Notes: generated by a model from the letters alone, not told the origin. A stretch of 64,000 nt of DNA from an uncultured Roseateles sp. (GCF_963422335.1 NZ_OY729424.1:806001-870000); one strand, 5' to 3'; positions 1 through 8,909 are shown, numbered from the stretch's first letter. Numbers and translations are program-made.

Positions 1-3
1 CGG

Positions 4-186
4 CCTCCTCCTTTACCTGCGCAACAGCGCACGCCCGTAGCCCGAGTCAGGGCGCCTCCGTCGCTATGCATCGCAGAGCGCCGAAGTGGCACGAGCAGGA
101 GGCTGGGTGGGCCCGCAGCGTAGGTAAAGGAGGAGGGCGCGCAGCGCCCGGGGGACACGGAGCTGCGGGTCCACCCAGCCTCCTGC
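4..186. repeat. Two interlocking inverted repeats
   Basis: Two long inverted repeats interlock here. Arms 4-18 and 122-136 are perfect 15-bp complements of the CCTCCTCCTTTACCT type. Arms 95-119 and 162-186 are 25-bp complements with one mismatch. A small hairpin (GGGCGC/GCGCCC, 135-149) lies inside the second loop. No gene is supported in 1-293 apart from the terminator of the next gene. The arrangement could be a cruciform, a palindromic intergenic element or the remains of a mobile element. The left side is cut by the window edge. Confidence 0.6.
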
Positions 187-222
187 GTTGCCTGACTCCC
201 TGCACACCGGCAATGAAGCAAG

Positions 223-254
223 AAAAAAGGGGGCGCCCCTGGAGTGGCGCCCCC
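223..254 (-). terminator. Rho-independent terminator of the VOC gene
   Basis: A perfect 9-bp GC stem (229-237 with 246-254) and an 8-nt loop are followed, on the minus strand, by six T residues (223-228). It lies about 40 bp past the VOC stop codon, in the right orientation to end that transcript. Confidence 0.85.
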
Positions 255-293
255 AACACTCTCAAGCAAAGCTGTTGTTGTTGCGCAGGGTTT

Positions 294-761
294 TCACAGG
301 CCGCTGCGATCGGCCTCCAGATCGGGGTGGCGCAGGGCGGGGCCGTTGGGTGTGCCGCCGTCCTTGGAGGCGCCGCCCCAGCCGTGGTCGGTGAGGTCGC
401 AGATCACGCCGTTGGGGTCGCGGTACTTGACCTCGTAGAAGCTGTTGCCCTTCACCGGTACCTCGCCCATGTAGTAGGTGCCGCCAGCGGCCTCGCATTC
501 AGCGCGGGCCTGTTTGATCTCGTCGACCCAGAAGCCGATGTGGTGCAGACCCACGAAGTCTCGGCCGCGCTCGCCGGCGGCCTCGTCGGTCTTGTAGTTG
601 AGCAGGGCAATCGTCACGGTGCCGTCGCTGAGGTAGACGCCGCGAGCCAGGGACGAGTCGGTCTCGCCAACTTTTTTCAGGCCGAAGGCCTGTTCATAGA
701 ACGGTGCGACGGCCCAGGGATCGGGCACCGAGATCGCGACGTGACGCAGTTTTCCGGACAT
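294..761 (-). CDS. VOC family (glyoxalase-fold) protein
   Basis: A 155-residue single-gene protein of the vicinal-oxygen-chelate superfamily, which includes glyoxalase I, methylmalonyl-CoA epimerase and extradiol dioxygenases. The first half-motif is LRHVAISVPDP near the N-terminus. The second is GLHHIGFWVDE around residues 91-101, followed by YEVKYRDPNGVICDLTDH near the end. The histidines and the late acidic residue fit metal binding. The ATG at 761 follows a GAGG ribosome site. The gene is monocistronic, has its own terminator, and starts from a promoter shared with two porin genes in this window, so it probably acts on the same imported compound. The reaction cannot be named from sequence: isomerase, lyase or dioxygenase are all possible. 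Confidence 0.85.
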   Translation of the reverse strand: MSGKLRHVAISVPDPWAVAPFYEQAFGLKKVGETDSSLARGVYLSDGTVTIALLNYKTDEAAGERGRDFVGLHHIGFWVDEIKQARAECEAAGGTYYMGEVPVKGNSFYEVKYRDPNGVICDLTDHGWGGASKDGGTPNGPALRHPDLEADRSGL

Positions 762-822
762 TTTGATGGCCTCAGGTTTTCAGTTTGGTTGGGGGTGAAA
801 GGCATGAATTCACAACAGTCAT

Positions 823-852
823 ATGTATACATGATAATGTTTGTGTATTCAA
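823..852 (-). promoter_or_regulatory. Promoter/operator 1 (GntR-type palindrome)
   Basis: On the minus strand this reads TTGAAT (847-852), a 17-bp spacer, then TATACA (824-829), a good sigma-70 promoter for the VOC gene. The -10 lies inside the perfect palindrome ATGTATACAT (823-832). The -35 lies in a second dyad of form TTGnATACnCAA. The same two elements, exactly 20 bp apart, recur at 8852-8881 and 9100-9129. Being divergent from the adjacent GntR gene, it could also control that regulator. Confidence 0.7.
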
Positions 853-973
853 TACGTCTCGAGCAAAGCATTCGTGCGTCCCGCACCGCTAAAATCGCGG
901 CGGTGGCGCGGCGGGCTTTGCTGGACGCCAGAACAAGACTTCACAGCGGGCAGCAGCCCACAGGGACTCACGC

Positions 974-1732
974 ATGGGAAACGCATCAGCCGGCATCTGC
1001 CGCAGCCTGACCGAGGACATCGTCAGCGGCAAACTGCCGCCGGGCCAGAAACTGGAGGAGCTGGTGCTGGCCGAGCGCTTCCAGGTCTCGCGCACACCGA
1101 TACGCGAGGCGCTGCGCGAATTGCACGCGCGTGGGCTGATCGATCTGCAGCCGCGCAAGGGCGGCATCGTGCGCAGCATCGGCTTGCAGGATCTGTCGGA
1201 CATGCTGGAGGCCATGGTCGAGCTGGAGGCGCTGTGTTGCCGCATCAGCGCCGAGCGCATGAGCGCGGTGCAGAAGAAGCAGCTGCAGATGCTGCAGCAG
1301 CAGAGCGAAGACTGCGTGGCGCGTGGCGACGAGGCCGGCTATCTGGAGCTGAACCACCAGTTCCACCAGCTCTTGAGTGTGGGCGCCCAGAACCGCACCC
1401 TGACCGGCATCCTCGACAGCCTGCGCGACCGCCTGGCCCCGTTCCGCGCGGCGCAGAAAAAGGTCGAGCGCCGGCTGACCGTGTCGCACGACGAACACCA
1501 GGCCATCATCGAGGCCATCCTCAGTGCCAACCCCGAGCGCTCCTACGAGGCGATGCGCAACCACACGGCGCGGCTGAGCATCAATGTGCTGGATTTGCTG
1601 AAGCAGCAGCAGGAGGGGAGCGGAGCCACCAAGGCCAAGCCCGCGGCCGAGCGACCCATCAAGGCGGCAGTGCCAACGGCAGCAAAGACGGCCAAGGCGG
1701 CCGTGGGCCGGCCGGCACGCAAGGCAGCCTGA
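974..1732 (+). CDS. GntR family regulator with FCD ligand domain
   Basis: A 252-residue DNA-binding repressor or activator. The winged helix covers about residues 1-70, with the GntR signature VSRTPIREALRELHARGLI. The C-terminal part is an all-helical FCD domain (about 78-210), whose family binds carboxylate ligands, often through a metal. The last 35 residues form an Ala/Lys/Pro-rich tail (KAKPAAERPIKAAVP and onward) resembling histone-H1-like tails and unusual for this family; it may add nonspecific DNA binding. The gene is divergent from the VOC gene, with promoter/operator 1 between them, so it is the obvious candidate regulator of the three matching promoters. Its stop codon is one base from that of the convergent efflux operon. 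Confidence 0.9.
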   Translation: MGNASAGICRSLTEDIVSGKLPPGQKLEELVLAERFQVSRTPIREALRELHARGLIDLQPRKGGIVRSIGLQDLSDMLEAMVELEALCCRISAERMSAVQKKQLQMLQQQSEDCVARGDEAGYLELNHQFHQLLSVGAQNRTLTGILDSLRDRLAPFRAAQKKVERRLTVSHDEHQAIIEAILSANPERSYEAMRNHTARLSINVLDLLKQQQEGSGATKAKPAAERPIKAAVPTAAKTAKAAVGRPARKAA

Positions 1733-1733
1733 G

Positions 1734-3173
1734 CTAGCGGGTGGCCTGAGCCAGCGGTCCTTCGCCGCGCTGCCAGTCGCCGCCCAGCGCCTTGACCAGG
1801 AACACCGAGGTCAGCAGGCGCTGGCCCCGCAGCTGGGCCGCCTGGCGTTCGCTGCTCAGCAGGGCCTGCTGCGCCGTGATCACGTCCAGATAGGCCGAGG
1901 CGCCGCCCTCGTATCGGGCGATGGACATGTCCAGCACCCTTTGCGCCGCGGCCACGGCGGCATCGGCCTGCTGCGAGGCCCGCTCCAGCGCGGACAGGCC
2001 GGTGATGCCGTCCTCGGCCTCCTGCATCGCGGTCAGCACCACGCGGCGGTAGTTGGCGATGGCCGCGGCGTGGCCGGCGCGGGCGAACTCGACACCGGCC
2101 TTGAGGCGGCCACCATCGAACAGCGCCTGCGTGGCCGACAGGCCCACCGACCAAAGCACGCTGGGTGCGTCGAACAGGCTGGACAGCGCGCGGCTCTCCA
2201 GGCCATAGGCACCGCCCAGCGCGATGCTGGGATAGAAGGCCGCATTGGCCACGCCGATCTGCGCATTGGCCACCGCCATGGCCCGCTCGGCCGAGGCAAT
2301 GTCGGGACGACGCTCCAGCACATCCGATGGCAGGCCCAGCGGGATGGCGGGCGGCACGATGTCGCGTGCATCGGCCGCCAGGGTGAAGCTCGGCGCAGCA
2401 ATGCCGGCCAAGGTGGCGATCGCATGTTCGTACAGGCCGCGCTGGCGGCCCAGCACCTCCACCTGCACCCGCGTGGTTTCCAGCAGCGCCTGCTGCTGGG
2501 CCACGTCCAGGCCGGTGGCCGCGCCCAGCTCATGGCGGCTGCGCACCAGGCCCAGGGCGCGGCGCTGCAGGGCGATGGAGCGCTGCAGCACATCAAGCTC
2601 GACGTCGATGGCGTGCAGATTGAAGTAGTTGCTGGCCAGGTCGGCCGTCAGCAGCAGGCGGGTGTTCTCCAGATCGGCGGCCACCTGTTCCAGCGAGGCC
2701 TGCGCGCCCTCGACGGCGCGCTGCACGCGGCCGGCCAGATCGACCTCGTAGTTCACCGTCATCGACAGCACCAGGTCGTTCTGCACGGTCGAGAAGTTCT
2801 GGCTGTTGTAGTTGGACAGCGGCCGGTTGGCCGAAATCTTCTGGCGCGCCGCGCGTTCGCTCAGGCCTATCTGCGGCAGCAGGCTGGCCGAGGTGGACGA
2901 CAGGCTGGCGCGCGCCTGCGCGAGCCGCGCGTTGGCCAGCGCCAGGCTGGCGTTGTTGACCAGAGCCTGCTGCTGCAGCGCGTTCAGCGGGGCATCGCCG
3001 AAGCGCTCCCACCAGGGGCCCTTGGCGGCCGCATCGCTCGGTGTGGCCTGGCGCCAGGGTGCCTCGACCTTCCAGGCCACCGGCAGATCGAGCTCGGGCT
3101 TGCGGTAGTCCGGGCCAGCGGCGCAGGCGCTCAGCAGCAGACTGGCCGCAAGCAGAGAAAGCCTGAAACTCAC
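1734..3173 (-). CDS. RND efflux outer-membrane lipoprotein (NodT/OprM family)
   Basis: Outer-membrane channel of a tripartite efflux pump, last gene of the operon. I chose the GTG at 3173 because it overlaps the stop of the adaptor gene (GTGA) and gives a short lipoprotein signal, SLLLSACAAGPDYRKPE, whose cysteine would be lipidated. This yields 479 residues, normal for the family; a longer open reading to 3251 lies inside the adaptor gene. Two homologous TolC-like halves rich in Ala, Gln and Leu follow, with the family features PLGLPSDVLERRPDI and NAAFYPSIALGGAYG. Transcription is leftward behind the permease and adaptor genes, and possibly behind the porin at 7692-8804. Confidence 0.92.
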   Translation of the reverse strand: MSFRLSLLAASLLLSACAAGPDYRKPELDLPVAWKVEAPWRQATPSDAAAKGPWWERFGDAPLNALQQQALVNNASLALANARLAQARASLSSTSASLLPQIGLSERAARQKISANRPLSNYNSQNFSTVQNDLVLSMTVNYEVDLAGRVQRAVEGAQASLEQVAADLENTRLLLTADLASNYFNLHAIDVELDVLQRSIALQRRALGLVRSRHELGAATGLDVAQQQALLETTRVQVEVLGRQRGLYEHAIATLAGIAAPSFTLAADARDIVPPAIPLGLPSDVLERRPDIASAERAMAVANAQIGVANAAFYPSIALGGAYGLESRALSSLFDAPSVLWSVGLSATQALFDGGRLKAGVEFARAGHAAAIANYRRVVLTAMQEAEDGITGLSALERASQQADAAVAAAQRVLDMSIARYEGGASAYLDVITAQQALLSSERQAAQLRGQRLLTSVFLVKALGGDWQRGEGPLAQATR

Positions 3174-4396
3174 AGGCGTTCCTTGGCGCCGGAGGCAACT
3201 GAAGCGGCCGCTGGCGCGGCCACGACGACCGTCTGCCCATCGGCCAGCCAATCGGGCGGATTCAGCACCAGGCGGTCGCTGTCGCTGATGCCGTCCAGCA
3301 CCTCGAAATCGGCACCGTAGTTGCGGCCTATGCCGACACGCCTCAGCGCCACGCGGCCCTGCGCATCGACCACGGCCACCATCGTGCCCTCGGCGCGGAA
3401 CAGCAGGGTGTTGGTGGGCGCCACCAGCGCCTGGCTGGCCTGCAGCGGCAGCTGCACCTGCACATAGGCGCCCGGCAGCAACGTGCCCTCGCGGTTGGGC
3501 AGGGACACCTCCACCTGCATCGTCCGCGTGGCCGTGTCTATCGACGCACCGGTGCGCTCCACCCTGCCCTGGAATTTCTGGCCGCGCAGCTCGCCCTGCG
3601 TCACCACCACCGCCTGCCCCTGCTTCACCAGCTGCGAATAGGCCTGCGGCACATTGACGTAGACGCGCAGCGGGTCGGTCTGCGCCAAGGAGAACAGCAC
3701 CTTGGAGCCGTCGATCAGATCGCCGGTGTCCACATTGCGCCGCGTGATCACGCCGGCGAAGGGTGCGGTGATGCGCTTGAAGCCCTCCAGCTGGCGCAGC
3801 CGCTGCACATTGGCCTCGGCGGCGGCCACATTGGCCTGCGACTGGGCCACGGCGCTGCGCTTTTCATCGAGGTCCTGCTGCGAGACCACGTCCTTCTTGC
3901 GCAGGCCCTCCCAGCGCTCGACGGTGCTGCGGGCCAGGGCCAGGCTGCTGGAGGCCTGCTCGCGCGCGGCAATGGCCTGGCTCAGCTGCTGGTCGATCTC
4001 GGGCGTCTCGATCTCGGCCAGCAGCTCGCCCTTGGCCACGCGGCTGCCGATGTCCTTGGTCCAGCGCTTCAGATAGCCGGCCGATCGCGCGGCGATGGGC
4101 GACTGCACAAAACCCTGCAGGGTGCCCGGCAGCGCCAGGGTCTGGCCGGCGCCGCCGCGCCTGGCCTGGGTGATCTTGACGTACTGCTTGGCCTGCTCGC
4201 TCGTATTGGCCTCCAGCTCCTTGGCATTGGCCATGCGGCTGAGCACCGTGCGGCCGGCCCCCAGCGCCAGCAGCACCAGCACAACGGCTGCCGCGATCCT
4301 GGTGCGGCGCATGATCTGCCGGCGCTTGAGCAGCTCTTCCCCCTCTTCCACGGCAATGGGGTGCAGCCCCAAGGTGGAGTGGCGTTGCTCGGTCAT
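3170..4396 (-). CDS. RND efflux periplasmic adaptor (HlyD/AcrA family)
   Basis: A 408-residue membrane-fusion protein that joins the inner-membrane permease to the outer-membrane channel. A cytoplasmic N-terminal stretch is followed by one membrane anchor at about residues 32-50 (IAAAVVLVLLALGAG). The lipoyl/biotinyl-like half-motifs (GYLKRWTKDIGSRVAKGELL and FAGVITRRNVDTGDLID) flank a coiled-coil hairpin at about 125-195. Beta-barrel and membrane-proximal domains follow. The start lies 3 bases after the permease stop, and the stop overlaps the next gene. Substrate class cannot be read from the sequence. Confidence 0.93.
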   Translation of the reverse strand: MTEQRHSTLGLHPIAVEEGEELLKRRQIMRRTRIAAAVVLVLLALGAGRTVLSRMANAKELEANTSEQAKQYVKITQARRGGAGQTLALPGTLQGFVQSPIAARSAGYLKRWTKDIGSRVAKGELLAEIETPEIDQQLSQAIAAREQASSSLALARSTVERWEGLRKKDVVSQQDLDEKRSAVAQSQANVAAAEANVQRLRQLEGFKRITAPFAGVITRRNVDTGDLIDGSKVLFSLAQTDPLRVYVNVPQAYSQLVKQGQAVVVTQGELRGQKFQGRVERTGASIDTATRTMQVEVSLPNREGTLLPGAYVQVQLPLQASQALVAPTNTLLFRAEGTMVAVVDAQGRVALRRVGIGRNYGADFEVLDGISDSDRLVLNPPDWLADGQTVVVAAPAAASVASGAKERL

Positions 4397-4399
4397 GTA

Positions 4400-7300
4400 T
4401 CAGGTCTCCTGCAGAGGGGCGAGGGGCGTGGCAGCGGCAGCCTGGCGGCGGGCCCGGCGCTGGTGCACGCCGGCAAACACGACGGGCACGAAGAACAGGG
4501 TCGAGACGGTAGCGAAGATCAGGCCGCCGATCACGGCGCGGCCCAGCGGGGCATTCTGCTCCGCGCCCTCGCCCAGACCCAGGGCCATGGGGATCATGCC
4601 GATGATCATGGCCAGCGCCGTCATCAGCACCGGGCGGATGCGGGTGGCGCCGGCCTCAAGAGCTGCAGCCAGCGGCGGCACGCCGTCCTGCTGGCGCTGG
4701 CGCGCAAACGAGATCAGCAGGATGCTGTTGGCCGTGGCCACGCCCATCGTCATGATGGCGCCGGTGAGTGCCGGCACGCTCAAGGTGGTGCCAGTGAGGA
4801 ACAGCATCCAGGCGATGCCGGCCAGCGCCGCCGGCAGGGCGGTGATGATGATGAAGGCGTCTGTCCAGGACTGGAAGTTCACCACGATCAGCAGGTACAC
4901 CAGCACGATGGCCATGGCCAGGCCCACGCCCAGGCCGATGAAGGAGGCCTGCATGGTCTCGACCTGGCCGCGCAGCACCACCTGGCTGCCGCGCGGCAGC
5001 TTGGCCCGGATCTGCTCGACCCGCTTGTCCACCTGGGCGGCCACACTGGCCAGGTCCGTGCCCTGCACGTTGACGAACACATCGACGGCCGGCAGGATGT
5101 TGTAGCGCGAGGCCACGGCAATCATCTGGCTGGGTGTGACCTCCACCAGATTGCCCAGCAGCTGGGTGCTGCCTGTCGTGCCGGTGCCGCCGGTGGCCAC
5201 GCCGGTGCCCACCGGCATATTCAGCAGCGCGTCCAGCGAATCGACGTTGTACTGCGGCGTCTGCACCGCGATGTTGTAGACCACGCCGTTCTGCGGGTTC
5301 AGCCAGAAGGCCGGCGCCGTCTGCGAGCTGCCGGACAGCGAGATCAGCACGTTCTGCCCCACGTTGGAGGCCGTCAGGCCCAGCTGCTGCAGCCGCGTGC
5401 GGTCCATCTGCATATTCAGCGCCGGGGCGTCCAGCCGCTGGTGCACATGGGCATCGACGGCGCCGGGAATCTGCTTGATCTGCTGCGTCAACTCGGCCGC
5501 CAGCCTGGCATTGGCCGCCACATTGGCGCCGGTGAACTGCACGTCGATGGCCGCGGGCAGGCCGAAGTTCAGGATCTGCGTGACGATGTCGGCCGGCTGG
5601 AAGAAGAACTCTATGCCCGGGAAGCGCTTGGGCAGCTCGGCCCGCAGCTTGGTGACGAAGTCTTCGGTGGGGTCGTGGCCCTCGCGCAGCGACATCAGGA
5701 TCTCGCCATCCAGCGTACCTATGGTGCCGGCATTGCTGTACGAGAGGTTGATGCCGCTGTTGGGCACGCCGAGGTTGTCGAGAATGGTCTCCAGCTGCTT
5801 GGCCGGGATGATCTCGCGTATCACCGCCTCCACCTGGTCGGCCAGGCGGGCCGTCTCCTCGATGCGCGTGCCGGTGGGTGCACGCATGTGCAGGCGGATC
5901 TGGCCGGCATCGACGGTGGGGAAGAAATCGCGCCCCAGCAGCGGATACAGCAGGCAGGAAAGCAGGCAGAAGGCGGCGAACAGCAGCGCAAAGCCGCGCC
6001 GCTGCGCCAGCAGCGCCGACAGCGCCAGTGTGTAGGCGCGGCGCACCCGCTCGAAGCGGTTGTCGAAGGCGCGGTACACGCGCTGCAACGGGCTGGGCTT
6101 GCCACTGGGAGCCGGGGCATTGCCCATCAGCAGCAGCACCAGCGTGGGCACCAGGGTGCGCGACAGCAGGTAGGACGCGATCATCGCCAGCACCACCGCC
6201 TCGGCCAGCGGCACGAACAGGAAGCGCGCCACGCCGGACAGGAAGAACATCGGCACGAACACGATGCAGATGCACAGCGTGGAGACAAACGCCGCCACGC
6301 CGATCTCGCCCGCCCCCACCTCGATCGCCTCGACGATGGGCTTGCCCATATGCAGATGGCGCTCGATGTTCTCTATCGTCACGATCGCCTGGTCCACCAG
6401 GATGCCCACCGACAGCGCCAGGCCGCCCAAGGTCATCAGGTTCAGGGTCTCGCCCAGCATCTTCAGCACCAGGATGGACGCCAGGATGGACAGCGGAATC
6501 GTCAGCGCGATGATCAGCGTGCTGCGCCAGTTGCCCAGGAACAGCAGCACCATCGCCGCCGTCAGCGCGGCGGCGATCAGCGCCTCGATCACCACGCCCT
6601 TGACCGCCGCCTTGACGAACACCGACTGGTCGAACAGCGGCGTCACCGTCACATCCTGCGGCAGCACCTGGGTCACCCGAGGCAGCAGCGCTCGCAGATT
6701 GGCAACGATGTCCAGCGTCGAGGCGCCGCCGTTCTTCAGCACCGACAGCAGCACGCCGCGTGCACCGTCCTGACGCACGATATTGGTTTGCGGCTGGAAG
6801 CCGTCGCGCACCTGGGCGACGTCGCGCAGATAGGTGGTGGCCCCGCCATTGCTGCGCACCGGCAGGTCACCGAGGCCCGCAAAGGCGTCGGGCGAGCCGT
6901 TCATCCGGACCGCGTATTCGGTGCCGCCGAACTTGGCCGTGCCCGAGGGCAGTATCAGGTTCTGCAGGTTCACCGCATTCACCACATCGGCCGGCGAGAG
7001 GCCGCGCGCCTGCAGCGCGGCGGTGTCCAGGTCGATCGAGATCAGCCGGTTCTTGCCGCCGTAGGGGAAGGGCACGGCAGCACCCGGGATGGTGATCAGC
7101 TGCGGGCGCAGCACGTTCACCGCAGCGTCGAACACCGCTTGCTCCGGCAGGGTCGGGCTGGACAGCGCCAGCTGCACCACCGGGATGCTGGAGGCCGAAT
7201 ACTTGATCACCAGCGGCGGCGTGATGCCCGGCGGCAGCTGGCGCACCTGGGTCTGCATCGAAGCCACCACCTGGGCGATGGCCGTCTGGATATTGGCGGT

Positions 7301-7594
7301 GGGCTGGAAGAACACCTTGATCACCGACACGCCGGCCAATGACTGCGATTCAATGTGCTCGATGTCGCTGACCGTGGTCGTCAGCCCCCGCTCGCTCTGG
7401 CCGGCGATGCGCTGGCCCATCTCCTGCGCCGACAGGCCGTTGTAGTTCCAGATGATGCTGACCACCGGAATATTGATTTCCGGGAAGATGTCGGTGGCCA
7501 TGTTGAGCAACGCGAACGGCGTTGCCAACACGATCAGCATCGCCATCACGATGAAGGTGTAGGGGCGGCGCAGCGCCGTGTGGACCATGGACAT
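4400..7594 (-). CDS. RND efflux permease (AcrB/HAE-like)
   Basis: Proton-driven inner-membrane pump of 1064 residues from the ATG at 7594 (MSMVHTALRRPYTFIVMAML); an in-frame TTG 24 bases upstream is less likely. It has the two-repeat RND architecture with TM1 at the N-terminus, large periplasmic loops, and TM clusters around residues 330-540 and 870-1050. In TM4 the usual Asp-Asp proton-relay pair reads Asp401-Gln402 (SVGILVDQAIVTIENI). The AcrB TM10 lysine position reads GVATANSILLISFA, without Lys, as in several RND subfamilies. It is first in the permease-adaptor-channel operon, 97 bp behind a porin on the same strand, so porin and pump may share the upstream promoter. Confidence 0.93.
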   Translation of the reverse strand: MSMVHTALRRPYTFIVMAMLIVLATPFALLNMATDIFPEINIPVVSIIWNYNGLSAQEMGQRIAGQSERGLTTTVSDIEHIESQSLAGVSVIKVFFQPTANIQTAIAQVVASMQTQVRQLPPGITPPLVIKYSASSIPVVQLALSSPTLPEQAVFDAAVNVLRPQLITIPGAAVPFPYGGKNRLISIDLDTAALQARGLSPADVVNAVNLQNLILPSGTAKFGGTEYAVRMNGSPDAFAGLGDLPVRSNGGATTYLRDVAQVRDGFQPQTNIVRQDGARGVLLSVLKNGGASTLDIVANLRALLPRVTQVLPQDVTVTPLFDQSVFVKAAVKGVVIEALIAAALTAAMVLLFLGNWRSTLIIALTIPLSILASILVLKMLGETLNLMTLGGLALSVGILVDQAIVTIENIERHLHMGKPIVEAIEVGAGEIGVAAFVSTLCICIVFVPMFFLSGVARFLFVPLAEAVVLAMIASYLLSRTLVPTLVLLLMGNAPAPSGKPSPLQRVYRAFDNRFERVRRAYTLALSALLAQRRGFALLFAAFCLLSCLLYPLLGRDFFPTVDAGQIRLHMRAPTGTRIEETARLADQVEAVIREIIPAKQLETILDNLGVPNSGINLSYSNAGTIGTLDGEILMSLREGHDPTEDFVTKLRAELPKRFPGIEFFFQPADIVTQILNFGLPAAIDVQFTGANVAANARLAAELTQQIKQIPGAVDAHVHQRLDAPALNMQMDRTRLQQLGLTASNVGQNVLISLSGSSQTAPAFWLNPQNGVVYNIAVQTPQYNVDSLDALLNMPVGTGVATGGTGTTGSTQLLGNLVEVTPSQMIAVASRYNILPAVDVFVNVQGTDLASVAAQVDKRVEQIRAKLPRGSQVVLRGQVETMQASFIGLGVGLAMAIVLVYLLIVVNFQSWTDAFIIITALPAALAGIAWMLFLTGTTLSVPALTGAIMTMGVATANSILLISFARQRQQDGVPPLAAALEAGATRIRPVLMTALAMIIGMIPMALGLGEGAEQNAPLGRAVIGGLIFATVSTLFFVPVVFAGVHQRRARRQAAAATPLAPLQET

Positions 7595-7691
7595 GGGCGG
7601 ACCTGGTTCTTGCTGCAAGCCCTCTCGCAGCCTGGGGGATCATAGCCAGCGCAGGCCCTGCGCCCTTGCAAGCGCGGTTGGTGTTCGCCCG

Positions 7692-8804
7692 TCAGAACTT
7701 GTGCGTGATGCCCAGGCCCAGGCCGGAAGGGTCCTGTCCGGCCTTCAGGCCGGCGATGCCGTTGGCCGACAGGTTGTAGAGCGCCGCGGCGCCGTTGTCT
7801 ATCTTGGTGTACGCGGCCCAGATCTCGGTGCGCTTGGAGAGGTTGTAGCCATAGCCCAGCGACAGCTGCGTCGCGCCCGAATCGGTGCCCGGCGCGGCAA
7901 TGCTGCCGACGGCGGCCGTGGCATTGCCCTTGGACGCCTGTGCCTTCACAAACGAGGCGCGCAGCTGGCCGTTGCCGATGTTGTGCGTGGCGGCAATCTG
8001 CCAGGCATCGCGGCTCAGCTGTTTGCCGGCCGCCGGCTCGTAGCGCAGCCGCTCCCAGGCGAAGCGCAGCCGGGTGTCGCCCATCGAGTAGGCCAGGCCG
8101 ATGCGGTGGGCGGTGTCGCTGCTGCCGGCGGTGAAGTAGTCGCGGTGCAGCTCGTAGCCATAGGCGGCGTACAGCGGGCCCTGGTTGTAGGTCACCAGAC
8201 CCGAGAAGATGTCGGGCGCCAGCTTGTCGGTCTTCTCCTCGCTGGGTGCATAGGCCAGGCGGGCGGCAAAACCCTCGACGACCGGGCTGTGGTACTGGAT
8301 CAGGTTCGGTTGCCGACGGTCGAACGACGCGGGCGACACGCCATTGGCCGCCGTCGTGAAGCCATTGCCCAGGATGCCGTTGGACGCGAAGATGCCGGCC
8401 GTGAACGGGTCGATCGCATAGACCGACACGAAGCGCAGCGGCGTCTCCCACTGGCCCAGTATCAGCTCGCCGTAAGCGCCCTTCAGCCCGATGGCGGTGT
8501 TGCGGCCGCCCCAGGGGCCGTCACCGGTGTCGACGCGCACATTGGTCTCGATCTGTGCCCAGGCGCTCAAGCCCCCGCCCAGATCCTCCTGCGCGCGAAA
8601 GCCCAGCACCGACAGATTGTTCGACAGCCGCTTGGCTCCGGCGATGCCGCCTGCGGCGCCGCTGGCGCTGACATGCTCGGCGTCCACCTTCAGGAAGCCG
8701 TAGATGCTGACCTGGGCCTGCGCGCCGGTGCTGAGTGCCAGAGCGGCGACCAAGGTGGTGGCCGGGAAGGACAGGGCAGCAAGCCCGATTCGCTGTTTCT
8801 GCAT
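7692..8804 (-). CDS. Outer-membrane porin (OmpC-type, Burkholderiales)
   Basis: A 370-residue trimeric 16-strand porin for passive uptake across the outer membrane. The signal peptide ends at about residue 30 (ALSTGAQA, then QVSIYGFLKVDAE). The protein closes with the C-terminal phenylalanine typical of beta-barrels (LGLGITHKF). Internal features such as GFRAQEDLGGGLSAWAQIE and KRTEIWAAYTKI fit the Gram-negative porin family. It is transcribed leftward from promoter/operator 2 at 8852-8881, with a leader of about 40 nt, and lies just upstream of the RND operon. A second, related porin is encoded divergently at 9413. Confidence 0.93.
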   Translation of the reverse strand: MQKQRIGLAALSFPATTLVAALALSTGAQAQVSIYGFLKVDAEHVSASGAAGGIAGAKRLSNNLSVLGFRAQEDLGGGLSAWAQIETNVRVDTGDGPWGGRNTAIGLKGAYGELILGQWETPLRFVSVYAIDPFTAGIFASNGILGNGFTTAANGVSPASFDRRQPNLIQYHSPVVEGFAARLAYAPSEEKTDKLAPDIFSGLVTYNQGPLYAAYGYELHRDYFTAGSSDTAHRIGLAYSMGDTRLRFAWERLRYEPAAGKQLSRDAWQIAATHNIGNGQLRASFVKAQASKGNATAAVGSIAAPGTDSGATQLSLGYGYNLSKRTEIWAAYTKIDNGAAALYNLSANGIAGLKAGQDPSGLGLGITHKF

Positions 8805-8851
8805 GGGGTTCCTCGATCTATCGATTGATTAATGGACACACAACAAATCAT

Positions 8852-8881
8852 ATGTATACATGACAATCATTGAGTATCCAA
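8852..8881 (-). promoter_or_regulatory. Promoter/operator 2 upstream of porin
   Basis: The minus strand reads TTGGAT (8876-8881), a 17-bp spacer, then TATACA (8853-8858) inside the palindrome ATGTATACAT (8852-8861). Over about 34 bp it is nearly the same as the promoter at 823-852, including the flanking TCATATG. This similarity, with a decayed piece of the GntR gene just upstream, points to duplication of the whole regulatory unit. Confidence 0.7.
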
Positions 8882-8909
8882 GCAATCTGATGTTTCCCGG
8901 ACACACCGC

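Noticed and set aside
66..1010. Plus-strand open frame opposite the VOC gene
   Set aside because: It runs through the terminator, VOC gene and promoter region, and its product resembles no family.
4361..7342. A very long plus-strand open frame opposite the RND permease
   Set aside because: His/Gln/Arg-rich low-complexity shadow of a clear permease gene in high-GC DNA; no ribosome site or family match.
7650..7664. GC hairpin between porin and RND genes as a terminator
   Set aside because: Six-base-pair stem with no T-run on the minus strand; read-through is more likely.
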